Source: Acidimicrobiales bacterium (lineage in GTDB: Bacteria > Actinomycetota > Acidimicrobiia > Acidimicrobiales > VFJN01). From it: a stretch of 37,403 nt of DNA. A model generated the notes under the pieces. It saw only the letters and a program-made list of their open reading frames with translations, did not search any database and had not been told where the DNA came from. The stretch spans positions 1-37,403 of the forward strand of contig DATHJB010000087.1 of NCBI GenBank assembly GCA_035316325.1, in the 5' to 3' direction. Positions 1 through 7,881 of the stretch are shown piece by piece (position 1 is the stretch's first letter; the number at the start of each line of letters is the position of its first letter). Position numbers and translations under genes: made by a program.

Positions 1-666
1 CCGTCGCCGCCGTTCCAGCGCCCGGTGCTGGCGGTGGCGTCGTACTTCCAGCCGCCGGCGTTCAAGCCGTCGCGGATCGGCCAGTTCAACGTGCCCTACC
101 CGCCCGACGGCACGTCCGACGACGAGGTCGCCAAGCGCCTCGCCGACAACGGCTACCACGTGATCCCCACGATCACCGCCCACGAGGCCTATCCGGGCCA
201 CCACTGGCACCTGACCACCATGCTGGCGGCGCCGCCGCTGCGGCAGGTCCACCGGTCGGCCTACTTCACCGAGGGCTGGGGGCTCTACGCCGAGCGGCTG
301 ATGCGGGAGCAGGGCTACTTCGCGGACCCGCGAGACGAGCTGATGCACCTCAACATGCGGATCTTCCGGGCGGCCCGCATCGTGGTCGACACGGCGCTGC
401 ACTGCGGCGACATGACCGTCGACGAGGCGATCACGTTCATGCAGGACAAGGCGGGCCTCACCGAGCCCGTGGCCAGGGCCGAGGTGCTGCGCTACTGCGC
501 CTGGCCGACCCAGGCGGCGTCGTACCTCACCGGGTGCGTCGAGATCGAGCGGATGCGCGACCGCTGGCTGACCGAGGGACGGGGCGACCTGCGCTCCTTC
601 CACGACACGCTCTGCGGCACCGGCGGGCTGCCGATCGCCCTGGCCGAGCGGGCCACGTTCGGATGA
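1..666 (+). CDS. DUF885 family protein, C-terminal part
   Basis: The frame is open from the first base of the window, so the true start lies upstream; the GTG at 25 is internal. The visible 221 residues carry the hallmarks of the DUF885 family: HEAYPGHH (around residues 60-67 of the visible part), which resembles a zinc-peptidase HExxH-like motif, then TEGWGLYAERL, and a helical C-terminus ending in a G-rich LCGTGGLPIAL stretch. Family members are predicted metallohydrolases or peptidases, often secreted; the substrate is unknown. The stop overlaps the ATG of the next small lipoprotein gene (ATGA), so the two are probably co-transcribed. Family assignment is strong; biochemical function is not established. 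Confidence 0.88.
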   Translation, partial: PSPPFQRPVLAVASYFQPPAFKPSRIGQFNVPYPPDGTSDDEVAKRLADNGYHVIPTITAHEAYPGHHWHLTTMLAAPPLRQVHRSAYFTEGWGLYAERLMREQGYFADPRDELMHLNMRIFRAARIVVDTALHCGDMTVDEAITFMQDKAGLTEPVARAEVLRYCAWPTQAASYLTGCVEIERMRDRWLTEGRGDLRSFHDTLCGTGGLPIALAERATFG

Positions 667-836
667 GGTACCTGTTGACGGGGTGCGCGGTGGTGGCCGC
701 GCTGGCGACTCTGGCCGCCTGCGGCGCCGACGATCGCGACATGCAGCGCCCGTCCCCGGACCAGACGACGACGTCGCTCGTCCGGGGCACGAGCACCACG
801 GTCGCCACGGTGCCGCCCGCCCCGCCGTCGAGCTGA
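663..836 (+). CDS. Small lipoprotein
   Basis: A 57-residue protein starting at the ATG that overlaps the previous stop (ATGA). It has a hydrophobic signal peptide and a lipobox LAAC with the acylated Cys at residue 20, followed by a short tail rich in Thr, Ser and Pro (TTTSLV, STTVATVPPAPPSS). No folded domain fits in the roughly 37 mature residues, so it is probably a membrane-anchored tail. Translational coupling to the DUF885 gene suggests joint expression. No function can be assigned. The short length lowers certainty, but lipobox, overlap and start agree. Confidence 0.7.
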   Translation: MRYLLTGCAVVAALATLAACGADDRDMQRPSPDQTTTSLVRGTSTTVATVPPAPPSS

Positions 837-840
837 GGCG

Positions 841-866
841 AGCGGCGCCGGTTACCGGCTAGCGCT
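841..866. terminator. Hairpin between convergent genes
   Basis: GCCGG-TTA-CCGGC (847-859) forms a perfect 5-bp stem, with outer AGCG/CGCT arms separated by 2-nt internal mismatches. It lies exactly between the convergent stops at 836 and 859. There is no T-tract, as is common in GC-rich actinobacteria. It is a candidate bidirectional terminator. Confidence 0.5.
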
Positions 867-1803
867 TGCGGCCGTTGTCGGCGTCGTCCTCGGCGGCGAT
901 CTCCTCTTCGAGCTCGGCGAGGGGATCCACTTCGGCCTCGTCGGCCTCGGCCTCGTCGGCCTCGGCCTCGTCGACTTCGGTCGCGTCGTCGACCTCGTCG
1001 TCCTCGTACTCGCCGTCCTCGTCGTCGTCCTCGTACTCGCCGTCCTCGTCCTCGTATTCGTCGGAGTACTCGTCGTCCTCGTACTCCTCGTCGACCTCGT
1101 CCTCGTCGGCGGCGGCCTGCTCGGCCATCCGGGCCGGCACCTCGGTCCGCCGCACCTGGAAGCCGGCGATCGCCATCGCCACCATGGCGGGCATGGCCAA
1201 CGAGTTGCCCATCAGCACCGGCAGCGCCATCACCACCATGGCGATCGTCAGCGGCCAGTAGACCGAAAGGCCCTGCTCACGGCGCTTGTGGTACACGTAC
1301 AGCGCCCCCAGCGCAGCGAGCAGGGGCACCAGCGCCAGCACCAGCACGAAAGGGCCCCGGGCGTCGAGCATCGAGGTCTCGGTGGTCTCGACCGGGCCGC
1401 CGGTGAGCGCCTCCCGGGCGCGCAGGTAGAGGCCGCCGAAGCCGGAGATCGGGACCATCTCACCCCGGTCGTCGAGCTTGTCCTTGAACAGGAACAGCAG
1501 GCCGAGGGCCGCACCCGCGGCGAGCACCAGCGCCACCAGCAGGGCGCTGCGCCCCGGGTTGCCGGCGACCTCGACCGGACCACCCCGGGCGCCGGCCGAC
1601 CGACCCGGGGCCGGGCCGAGCAGGCCCCCGAGGAGCCCACGCCGCCGGCCACCGCCACCTGAGCCCCCACCCGCACCCGACGACGAACCGCTCACGGTCC
1701 GTGTGGGTTGGTTAGCGTTCTCCCGACGAGCTGCGAGGGCATCGCGTCGTGCTCGGTTCTGGGCAGCTTGGCGTTGTTTCGAGGGTTGGCGCTTCGACGG
1801 CAC
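859..1803 (-). CDS. Membrane protein with acidic low-complexity tail
   Basis: About 314 residues from the GTG at 1803. The N-terminus is basic and Gln/Arg-rich (SKRQPSKQRQAAQNRARRDA), followed by a Gly/Ser/Arg linker. Three to four hydrophobic segments follow (ALLVALVLAAGAALGLLFLF; PFVLVLALVPLLAALGALYV; a long one around YWPLTIAMVVMALPVLMG). The last ~85 residues are almost only Asp, Glu, Tyr and Ala, with repeats such as DEDGEYEDD and EADEAEADEAE, ending in a basic NGRKR. The frame stays open upstream (ATG at 1875), but that would overlap the divergent ceramidase-like gene, so 1803 is preferred. No enzymatic motif is seen. A positively charged head and a strongly negative cytosolic tail suggest a scaffold or ion-interacting role; this is inference. 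Confidence 0.65.
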   Translation of the reverse strand: MPSKRQPSKQRQAAQNRARRDALAARRENANQPTRTVSGSSSGAGGGSGGGGRRRGLLGGLLGPAPGRSAGARGGPVEVAGNPGRSALLVALVLAAGAALGLLFLFKDKLDDRGEMVPISGFGGLYLRAREALTGGPVETTETSMLDARGPFVLVLALVPLLAALGALYVYHKRREQGLSVYWPLTIAMVVMALPVLMGNSLAMPAMVAMAIAGFQVRRTEVPARMAEQAAADEDEVDEEYEDDEYSDEYEDEDGEYEDDDEDGEYEDDEVDDATEVDEAEADEAEADEAEVDPLAELEEEIAAEDDADNGRKR

Positions 1804-1873
1804 GGTCGTCAAAGTACTGCCCACGACGTACCGGGATCGCACCCGGGCACCTGGGGGGACACGGAGGCTGTGC

Positions 1874-3877
1874 ATGTCCGAAGGCTGGAACCTCACCGCG
1901 GACAGTCCCTTGCTGCCGTTCGCCGACCGCGACTCGGGCCGGGCCCGCTTCGCTGTCGCGCCCGTGGAGCCCTCCGGGCCGGAGGTCGGCAGGCAGGTCG
2001 ACGGCCTCCTGGCCGGTGCCGCCGAGGTCGACATCACGCCGCCTCCCGGGATCCCGAAGGCCGGCTACTCCCGCAACGCCCACACCGGCACGGGGTTCCG
2101 GAGCCGCATCCGGGCCCGGGTGCTGCACCTGCGGTCGGGGTCGACGTCGCTGGCCGTCGTCCAGTGCGACCTGCTGGGCGGCTCCGCCGTGCTCCACCAC
2201 CTGGTGGCCCGAGCGGTCGCCGAGCGGACCGACGTGCCGCTCGCCGGGCTGATGATCGGCGCCACCCACACCCACGGCGGCCCCGGGCAGTTCCTCGGCA
2301 CCCCCTTCTACAACCGGTTCGCCTCGAACAAGGCGGGCTTCGACTCCGCCTGGGCCCAGCAGCTCGCCGAGCGGATCGCCGACGGGGTGGTCGAGGCGGT
2401 CGAGACCCGCTGCCCCGCCCGCCTGGCCGTCGGGAGCACCGAGGTGTGGGGCCTCACCCGCAACCGCTCGCTGGGCCCGCACGTCCGCAACCTCTCGGTC
2501 GACGACGCCCGCACGGGTCCCCAGCGGGCCTACGTGGCGGTCAACCCGCACCTGCACCTCGTCCGGGTCGACACCGCTGCCGAGGACGGCGGCTACGAGC
2601 CCCTCGCCGCCACCGTGGTGTTCTCGGTGCACGGCACCGGCGTGCCCATGCAGTCGCACGAGTACAACGCCGACCTCTGGGCATACCTGGTCGACGAGCT
2701 GGCGACGCAGATCACCCGCACCCACGGCCAGCGCCCGGTGGTCGGGGCGATCGAGGGCACCCACGCCGACGTCGCCCCGGCGCTGCACCCGGGCACGGCC
2801 GGCCACCTGGAGGCGCAGCGGGTGGGCCGGGCCATCGGCTCGGAGGCCGCGGCCCTCTACGAGCGGCTGGAGAAGGAGCTGAGCGACCGGGTCGAGCTGG
2901 CCGCCGGTCTGCGCGAGGTCGACCTCACCCGGTCACGCTCGATCGGGTCGATCACGCTCCCGAAGCGCCCGGCGGTGGGGGCGGCGCTGATCGCCGGCGC
3001 CTACGAGAACGAGACGCCGGTCGTGCGGCGCATCCCGCCCTTCAAGGCCGGCTCGCCCAAGCCCCGGGGCCGGGGGCCGCAGGGCGTGAAGTGGGTGGTG
3101 GGCGGCCCGTTCCAGCGGTTCGTGCTGCCGCTGTCGGGGTTCCCGCGGGTGGTGCCCGTCCAGGTGCTGCGGCTGGGGCACGCGGTGCTGGTCGGGCTGC
3201 CGTTCGAGCTGACCGTGGAGACCGGGCGCCGCATCGCCGCGGCCGTGGACGACCAGGCCGGCGATCGTGGCGTCGACCAGGTGATCGTCACCTCGGTGGC
3301 CAACGAGTACGCCGGCTACTGCGCCACGCCCGAGGAGTACGGACTGCAGCACTACGAGGGCGGCCACACCCTGTACGGGCCGCAGAGCCAGCCGTTCTTC
3401 GCGTCGCAGGTCGCCCGGCTGGCGGAGGAGACGCTGCGGACCGGCGGGATGTCCGACGTGCTCGCCGAGCGCCGCTTCGACCTCCCCCACCACCGCTACC
3501 TGCCCCGCCCGGGCGGCCCGGAGGTGGAGCGCGAGCTGCTGGGGCCGGCCACCTTCACCGACGCCACCGCCCGGTCGGACCCGTACTGGGAGCAGCGCTG
3601 GCGCGACATGTCGCCCGGCAACCTGCAGTGGCACGACCCGCTGGTGCGGCTCGAGGCGACGGACGGTGACGGTGACGGGGCCGAGTGGCAGCGGGCGGTC
3701 ACGGCCGACGGCCGGACGGTCGACGACCAGGGCTGCGACGTCGAGGTGGTCCACCTGGGCAAGGACCGCTACGCCACCCGCTGGTGGAACCCGGCGTTCC
3801 GCAGCTACCGCCGCCACCGCTTCGTCCTGGTCGCCAACGGCACCCGCCCCAAGCTCACGGGCGACCCCTTCGACTGA
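1874..3877 (+). CDS. Neutral/alkaline ceramidase-like protein
   Basis: 667 residues from the ATG at 1874, which has a GGAGG ribosome site 6 nt upstream. It matches the neutral/alkaline non-lysosomal ceramidase fold: AEVDITPPPG (~50), IGATHTHGGPG (~128-138, zinc-ligand His region), FSVHGTGVP (~250) and, near the C-terminus, NEYAGYCATPEEY...YEGGHTLYGPQ, the usual Glu/Tyr zinc-ligand region. Ceramidases hydrolyse ceramide to sphingosine and fatty acid. The usual nucleophile motif GDVSPN reads HADVAPAL (~297), with Ala in place of Ser, and there is no obvious signal peptide. It may therefore act on another substrate or by another mechanism. Family membership is confident; ceramidase activity is not. 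Confidence 0.82.
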   Translation: MSEGWNLTADSPLLPFADRDSGRARFAVAPVEPSGPEVGRQVDGLLAGAAEVDITPPPGIPKAGYSRNAHTGTGFRSRIRARVLHLRSGSTSLAVVQCDLLGGSAVLHHLVARAVAERTDVPLAGLMIGATHTHGGPGQFLGTPFYNRFASNKAGFDSAWAQQLAERIADGVVEAVETRCPARLAVGSTEVWGLTRNRSLGPHVRNLSVDDARTGPQRAYVAVNPHLHLVRVDTAAEDGGYEPLAATVVFSVHGTGVPMQSHEYNADLWAYLVDELATQITRTHGQRPVVGAIEGTHADVAPALHPGTAGHLEAQRVGRAIGSEAAALYERLEKELSDRVELAAGLREVDLTRSRSIGSITLPKRPAVGAALIAGAYENETPVVRRIPPFKAGSPKPRGRGPQGVKWVVGGPFQRFVLPLSGFPRVVPVQVLRLGHAVLVGLPFELTVETGRRIAAAVDDQAGDRGVDQVIVTSVANEYAGYCATPEEYGLQHYEGGHTLYGPQSQPFFASQVARLAEETLRTGGMSDVLAERRFDLPHHRYLPRPGGPEVERELLGPATFTDATARSDPYWEQRWRDMSPGNLQWHDPLVRLEATDGDGDGAEWQRAVTADGRTVDDQGCDVEVVHLGKDRYATRWWNPAFRSYRRHRFVLVANGTRPKLTGDPFD

Positions 3878-3894
3878 CTGACCCCAACCCAACC

Positions 3895-3945
3895 CGAAAC
3901 CTCGACAGGAATGGTCGCCATGGCGCCGTCTCTGTCGAGATTTCG
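3895..3945. repeat. 51-nt palindromic element, copy 1
   Basis: Left arm CGAAACCTCGACAG (3895-3908) and right arm CTGTCGAGATTTCG (3932-3945) pair over 13 of 14 positions; the only mismatch is at position 6. The loop is 23 nt and holds a second perfect palindrome, CGCCATGGCG (3916-3925). The element lies between the ceramidase-like and MFS genes. A second element with the same arm length, loop length, ends and mismatch position is at 29178-29228. Confidence 0.7.
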
Positions 3946-3982
3946 GTTGGTCGGCACCGCAACCGCTGGGCAGTCTGAGCGC

Positions 3983-5293
3983 ATGCAGCACTCGGCGGAC
4001 GACACCTCGCGCCCGCCCCCGGGTCGACGGGAGGTGCTCGCCAACCGCAACGTGCGGCGCTTCCTGGCCGGCTACGCGGCCACCAACACCGGCACCGCGA
4101 TGACGCCCGTGGCCATCGCCTTCGCCGTGCTCGACCGGGGCGGCGACGCCGGCGACGTCGGCATCGTGCTGATGGCCGAGGCGATACCGCTGGCGGCGCT
4201 GCTGCTGGTGGGCGGGGTGCTCGCCGACCGGCTGCCCCGGCAGGCCGTGCTGGTGAGCGCCGACCTGGTCCGGGCCGCCGGCCAGTTCACCCTCGCCGGC
4301 CTGCTGGTGTTCGGCGACCCGTCGATCCCCACGATGATGGCGCTGGCCGCCATCCTGGGCGCGGGCCAGGCGTTCGGGGCACCGGCCTTCAACGGCGTGG
4401 TGCCGGAGATCGCCCCGCCCGAGCACATCCAGCCCGCGAACGCCATGGTGTCGGTGGCCGGGGCGATCGGCGAGGCCCTCGGCCCGGCGATCGGCGGCCT
4501 GCTGGTCGCCTCGGTCGGTGCCGGCTGGGCGGTGGCGTTCGACGGCGCCACCTACGCCTTCAGCGCCTGGTGCCTCGCCGGCCTGTCGATGCGCCACGTG
4601 GCCCGGGAGCACGCGCCCGGCTTCGTGAAGGAGCTGCGCGAGGGCTGGGACGCCTTCCGCTCCCGCACCTGGCTGTGGGTGGTCGTGCTGCAGTTCTCCG
4701 TGCTGCACCTGCTGGTGATGCCGGCGTTCCTGGTGGTCGGCGCCGTGGTGGCCGACGACGAGCTCGGCGGCTCTCGGGCCTGGGGCGTCGCCATGGGCGG
4801 CTTCGGCGTCGGCATGGTGCTCGGCGGCCTGGCCATGATCCGGCTCCGACCCCAACGCCTGCTGCTGACCGGTGTCTCCGCGCTCACGGGGTTCGCCCTG
4901 CCGATCGTGGCGCTGGCGCTGGTCGCCCCGCTGCCGGTGGTCGTGGTGGCGGCGCTGGTCGCCGGCCTGACGATCCCGGTGTTCGAGACGGCGTGGCTCA
5001 CCTCGCTCCAGCAGCACGTGGAGCCCGAGGCGCTGTCGCGGGTGAGCGCCTACGACTGGTTCGGGTCGGTGGCCACGCTGCCGGTCGGCTACGCCATCAT
5101 CGGCCCACTGAGCGAGACCCTCGGCGACAGCGGCGCCCTGTGGCTCGCGGCGGGCGTGTGGGTGACGGCGAGCGCTGTGGTCGTGGCCGTGCCGTCGGTC
5201 CGGCACCTCCGGGCCACGACCTCCCGGGACACGTCGGAGGCCCCGGCTGGGGAGCAGCCGGAGCCTCCGTTGCTCCCTCGGGTGGTGGCCTAG
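3983..5293 (+). CDS. MFS transporter
   Basis: 436 residues. The ATG at 3983 is chosen because the open frame upstream runs through the palindromic element. The protein shows the major-facilitator pattern: an N-terminal RREVLANRNVRRFLAGYAAT, about 12 hydrophobic segments, and a loop between TM2 and TM3 with GVLADRLPRQAVLVSADLVR, the family's GxxxDRxxRR signature. It resembles the MFS_3 / macrolide-type exporters that move small lipophilic compounds out by proton antiport. The C-terminal tail (ATTSRDTSEAPAGEQ) is polar and cytosolic. No regulator is adjacent, so the substrate cannot be guessed. It is codirectional with the upstream gene but separated by 105 bp. Confidence 0.85.
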   Translation: MQHSADDTSRPPPGRREVLANRNVRRFLAGYAATNTGTAMTPVAIAFAVLDRGGDAGDVGIVLMAEAIPLAALLLVGGVLADRLPRQAVLVSADLVRAAGQFTLAGLLVFGDPSIPTMMALAAILGAGQAFGAPAFNGVVPEIAPPEHIQPANAMVSVAGAIGEALGPAIGGLLVASVGAGWAVAFDGATYAFSAWCLAGLSMRHVAREHAPGFVKELREGWDAFRSRTWLWVVVLQFSVLHLLVMPAFLVVGAVVADDELGGSRAWGVAMGGFGVGMVLGGLAMIRLRPQRLLLTGVSALTGFALPIVALALVAPLPVVVVAALVAGLTIPVFETAWLTSLQQHVEPEALSRVSAYDWFGSVATLPVGYAIIGPLSETLGDSGALWLAAGVWVTASAVVVAVPSVRHLRATTSRDTSEAPAGEQPEPPLLPRVVA

Positions 5294-5297
5294 CGGC

Positions 5298-5315
5298 CGA
5301 CGACGTCAGTCGTCG
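5298..5315. terminator. Perfect hairpin between convergent genes
   Basis: CGACGAC-GTCA-GTCGTCG is a perfect 7-bp stem with a 4-nt loop. It sits just after the MFS stop (5293) and overlaps the last codons of the convergent PepSY gene. It is a likely bidirectional terminator without a T-tract. Confidence 0.55.
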
Positions 5316-5638
5316 TTGGGGCCCTCGTCGTCGTGGCCGTCGGACTCGCTGCCGACCACGGCGAAGTCCTTGTCGAGCTGGACGTCGACCTGGGAGCCGT
5401 CGTCGAGGGTGACCTCGACCTCGTAGTAGCTCTCCTCGTCGTCGACCTCGGTCTCGGTGACCTTGCCGCCACCGGTCTCGGCCAGCGCTGCGGCCGACGC
5501 CTGGTCGAGGGCGTCCCCGCTGATCGGGGTGTCGCTGCCGTCGTCGTCGGATCCTCCGGCAGCGGCGACACCGGCCCAACCGCCGGCTGCAGCCACGACC
5601 ACCGCCGCGGCGCCTATGAGTTGTGTACGTCTCTGCAT
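5306..5638 (-). CDS. PepSY domain protein, exported
   Basis: 110 residues. The N-terminus MQRRTQLIGAAAVVVAAAGGWAGVAAAGG is a signal peptide or anchor. It is followed by a single PepSY-like domain: ISGDALDQASAAALAE, a helix, then the strands KVTETEVDDEESYYEVEVTL and SQVDVQLDKDFAVVG. PepSY domains are small, often extracytoplasmic modules thought to inhibit proteases or bind ligands. The end is very acidic (GHDDEGPNDD). A CATGAT box lies 6 nt before the ATG, compatible with a leaderless transcript. It stands alone, convergent with the MFS gene. Domain assignment is good; the partner is unknown. Confidence 0.8.
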   Translation of the reverse strand: MQRRTQLIGAAAVVVAAAGGWAGVAAAGGSDDDGSDTPISGDALDQASAAALAETGGGKVTETEVDDEESYYEVEVTLDDGSQVDVQLDKDFAVVGSESDGHDDEGPNDD

Positions 5639-5683
5639 GGATCGATCATGCGCCCCACCGCCTGACGTGGCCCTGAACGGCCT

Positions 5684-6889
5684 TCAGCCCGCAGTCAGCT
5701 CGCGTTCCAGGGGGGTGCGGAAGCGGGGCGTGAAGCGGACGTCGCCGATCCACGTGTGCAGGCGCTCGGCCTCGGCCGCCACGAGGGCCGCCTTCTCGGC
5801 ACCGACGTCGTCGAGCAGGCGGACCACGATCTCGCCGTCAGCCGGGTCGCCCTTGCGCTTCGTGCGCCGCTGGCCCCAGCCGCCCACGATGCGCCCGTCG
5901 GACCAGACCGTGGGCCCGATGTTGCCGTTGCGGTCGAACAGCACGGGGCGGTGCTCGCCCAGGTACCAGTCACGCTCGGTCCAGCCCATCGGGGTCGGGT
6001 CGAGCGCCGGCAGCAGCGCCACCCAGGGTTCGGGCGTGGCGACGGGCTCGACGTCGTCGGGCAGCACCACGGCCGCGCCCCCGTGCTCCAGCTCGACGTC
6101 GACGGCGCCGATCGCGGCCAGGGCCGTGCGGACCTCGCCCAGCCCCAGGCCGGTCCACCACTTCAGGTCGGCGACCGTGCCCGGACCGAACCCGGCCAGC
6201 CACTGCCGCACCAGCTCGGCCTGCGCCCCGGCCTTGGACAGGGTCGCCGGCAGCGCGGGGAACCACCGGGAGGCGTGCGACCAGCGGTACTGGCTGCCCG
6301 CCCACGAGTCGCCCCGGGGACGGCCCCGTACGATCGCCCCCTCGGCGCCGAGGTTGTTCATCATCTGCGAGGTCATCGTCGTCTCGGTGGCGTAGCTCTT
6401 GCCCTCCCCGTAGCTGAACTTCGTGCGCAGGGCGGGGACGTCGACCGACAGCTCGGCGGCGAACGCCTCGCCCCGGGCGTCGAGCGCGGCGAGCGTGGCG
6501 GCCTTGGTCTCCTTCAGCCACGCCTCGCTGTCGGCGATGCCCACGTCGCCCAGCAGCTTCACGATCCGGCGCCGCTCCCGCTCGGCGACGCCGTCGGTGC
6601 AGGCCGCCTGGACCACCGGCAGCGACGTGGTCGGCACCACGAACATCGTCCGCCGCATGCCCAGCATGCGGACCAGGCGCCGGTCGTCGTACAGGGCTCC
6701 GGACATGTCGCCGGGCTCGACGCCGGCCGTGCGGGCCCAGGCCGACACGTAGACGCTCGCCGGATCGGTGGCGTGGAACCCGACCAGCGACCGGGCGACA
6801 TCGACCACATCGTCACCCCGCGCCTCGACGGCCAGGTGGTGGCGCCGCCCCAGCCGGGCCCGCCGCTCGTCGTCGTCGATCCGCCGCAC
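5684..6889 (-). CDS. Winged-helix DNA-binding protein (HTH_42 / AlkX-YcaQ type)
   Basis: 401 residues from a GTG 11 bp after the fur stop. The body matches the HTH_42 family: GFHATDPASVYVSAWAR (~37), RRLVRMLGMRRTMFVVP (~68), the central LRTKFSYGEGKSYATETTMTSQMM region, GTVADLKWWTGL (~236) and the C-terminal PLERELTAG. Members include AlkZ/YcaQ DNA glycosylases, which unhook interstrand crosslinks, and many uncharacterised actinobacterial relatives. The catalytic Gln-x-Gln of AlkZ is not obvious here, so glycosylase activity should not be assumed. It is downstream of fur on the same strand and probably in one transcript with it. Confidence 0.8.
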   Translation of the reverse strand: MRRIDDDERRARLGRRHHLAVEARGDDVVDVARSLVGFHATDPASVYVSAWARTAGVEPGDMSGALYDDRRLVRMLGMRRTMFVVPTTSLPVVQAACTDGVAERERRRIVKLLGDVGIADSEAWLKETKAATLAALDARGEAFAAELSVDVPALRTKFSYGEGKSYATETTMTSQMMNNLGAEGAIVRGRPRGDSWAGSQYRWSHASRWFPALPATLSKAGAQAELVRQWLAGFGPGTVADLKWWTGLGLGEVRTALAAIGAVDVELEHGGAAVVLPDDVEPVATPEPWVALLPALDPTPMGWTERDWYLGEHRPVLFDRNGNIGPTVWSDGRIVGGWGQRRTKRKGDPADGEIVVRLLDDVGAEKAALVAAEAERLHTWIGDVRFTPRFRTPLERELTAG

Positions 6890-6900
6890 AGGCCAGGAGG

Positions 6901-7359
6901 CTAGGTGGCGCAGTCTTCGCAGCGGCCCCGGAACACGACCTCGATCGAGTCGATCCGCATGCCGTGGCGCTGCGCGCCCGACAGGGCCACCGCCTCGACG
7001 CCGGAGGGCTCCACGTCGTAGATGCGGCCGCAGCCGTCGCAGATCAGGTGGTGGTGGTCGGGGCCGACCTTCGGGTCGTACCGGGTGGACCCGTCGCCCA
7101 CGTTGATGGCGCTGATCTCGCTCATGCTGACCAGCTCGTTGAGCGTGTTGTAGACGGTGGCGAGGCTCACCTCGGGCACCACCACCCGGGCCGAGGCGTG
7201 CACCTGGTCGGCCGTGCGGTGGACGTGCTCGCCGGCCAGCGCCTGCACGACGGCGCGCCGCTGCGGGGTGATCCTCCAGCCGCGTGACCGCAACCGGTCG
7301 AGCAGGGGACTCGACGCGCTCACACCGTCACCGGCAGCTCCCACAGCCACAGCATCCAT
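6901..7359 (-). CDS. Fur-family metal-dependent repressor
   Basis: 152 residues with the full Fur layout: an N-terminal winged helix (LRSRGWRITPQRRAVVQAL, 24-41; VSLATVYNTLNEL, 64-76, recognition helix) and a C-terminal dimerisation domain with DHHHLICDGC (101-110) and FRGRCEDC (143-150). The two CxxC pairs form the structural zinc site, and the His cluster belongs to the sensing site. It could be a Fur, Zur or PerR sensor; sequence alone does not decide. A perfect 13-bp palindrome lies 17 bp upstream of the start, suggesting autoregulation. The HTH_42 gene follows after 11 bp. Confidence 0.92.
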   Translation of the reverse strand: MDAVAVGAAGDGVSASSPLLDRLRSRGWRITPQRRAVVQALAGEHVHRTADQVHASARVVVPEVSLATVYNTLNELVSMSEISAINVGDGSTRYDPKVGPDHHHLICDGCGRIYDVEPSGVEAVALSGAQRHGMRIDSIEVVFRGRCEDCAT

Positions 7360-7368
7360 TGCATGACA

Positions 7369-7389
7369 AGCCTACCTGGAACGATTCCA
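7369..7389 (-). promoter_or_regulatory. Candidate Fur operator and -10 box
   Basis: TGGAA-CGA-TTCCA (7377-7389) is a perfect inverted repeat, directly next to a TAGGCT -10-like box (minus strand, 7374-7369) that lies 9 nt before the fur ATG. The gap between genes is only 33 bp. Its place suggests an autoregulatory operator. It does not closely match the classical enterobacterial Fur box. Confidence 0.5.
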
Positions 7390-7392
7390 AGC

Positions 7393-7881
7393 TCAGGAGC
7401 CGGCGGCCGCCCCCGCCTCGGGCTCAGCCTCGGGCTCCGGGTCGGGCTCGAACTGGGCCAGGTGGCGGCCGTCCGAGAGCGGCTGCCAGGTGACCCGCAC
7501 CGCCATCCCGACCGTGATGTCCTCCAGGGCGCAGCCGACGATGTTGCTCATCATCCGCACGCCCTCGGGCAGCTGCACCAGCGCCACGGCGTAGGCACCA
7601 TCGGCGGCGTCACGGCCCAGGCCCGGCTGGTGGTGGACGCTCACGGCGTGGACCTCGCCGGTGCCGCTCGCCGGCCGCCAGTCGAACGACGTGCCCCGGC
7701 AGTGGGGGCACACCTCCCGGGGGAACCAGATCGCCCGCTCGCAGGCCGTGCACCACGGCAGCACCAGCCGACGCTCCCTCGTCGCCTCCCAGAAGGGACC
7801 CGACAGCGTCGACGACTGCGGCTCGAAGACCTTGCGCCTCGGGAGCGCCGGCAGCTCCGACGCTTTCGGGGGCTCGCTCAC
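7393..7881 (-). CDS. DUF35 Zn-ribbon/OB-fold protein
   Basis: 162 residues from a GTG that overlaps the thiolase-like stop (GTGA). An N-terminal helix (LSGPFWEATRERRLV) leads into a rubredoxin-like zinc ribbon with C44-x2-C47 (WCTAC) and C58-x2-C61 (VCPHC). An OB-fold follows (GTGEVHAVSVHHQ; YAVALVQLPEGVRMMSNIVG), then an acidic Glu/Pro tail. DUF35 proteins bind thiolase-like partners and can position acyl-CoA thioesters; in the ChsH2-Ltp2 system they support a side-chain aldolase. The overlap with the thiolase-like gene makes a complex with that protein very likely. Family call is firm. Confidence 0.9.
   Translation of the reverse strand: MSEPPKASELPALPRRKVFEPQSSTLSGPFWEATRERRLVLPWCTACERAIWFPREVCPHCRGTSFDWRPASGTGEVHAVSVHHQPGLGRDAADGAYAVALVQLPEGVRMMSNIVGCALEDITVGMAVRVTWQPLSDGRHLAQFEPDPEPEAEPEAGAAAGS

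Noticed and set aside
900..1110. Tandem-repeat locus or satellite
   Set aside because: The repetition is explained by GAC/GAG codons of the acidic protein tail; units are irregular and coding.
2933..5206. Long open frame on the minus strand opposite the ceramidase-like and MFS genes
   Set aside because: Its composition (His/Arg/Gln/Gly-rich) is that of a shadow frame, and it spans two real genes with recognised motifs.
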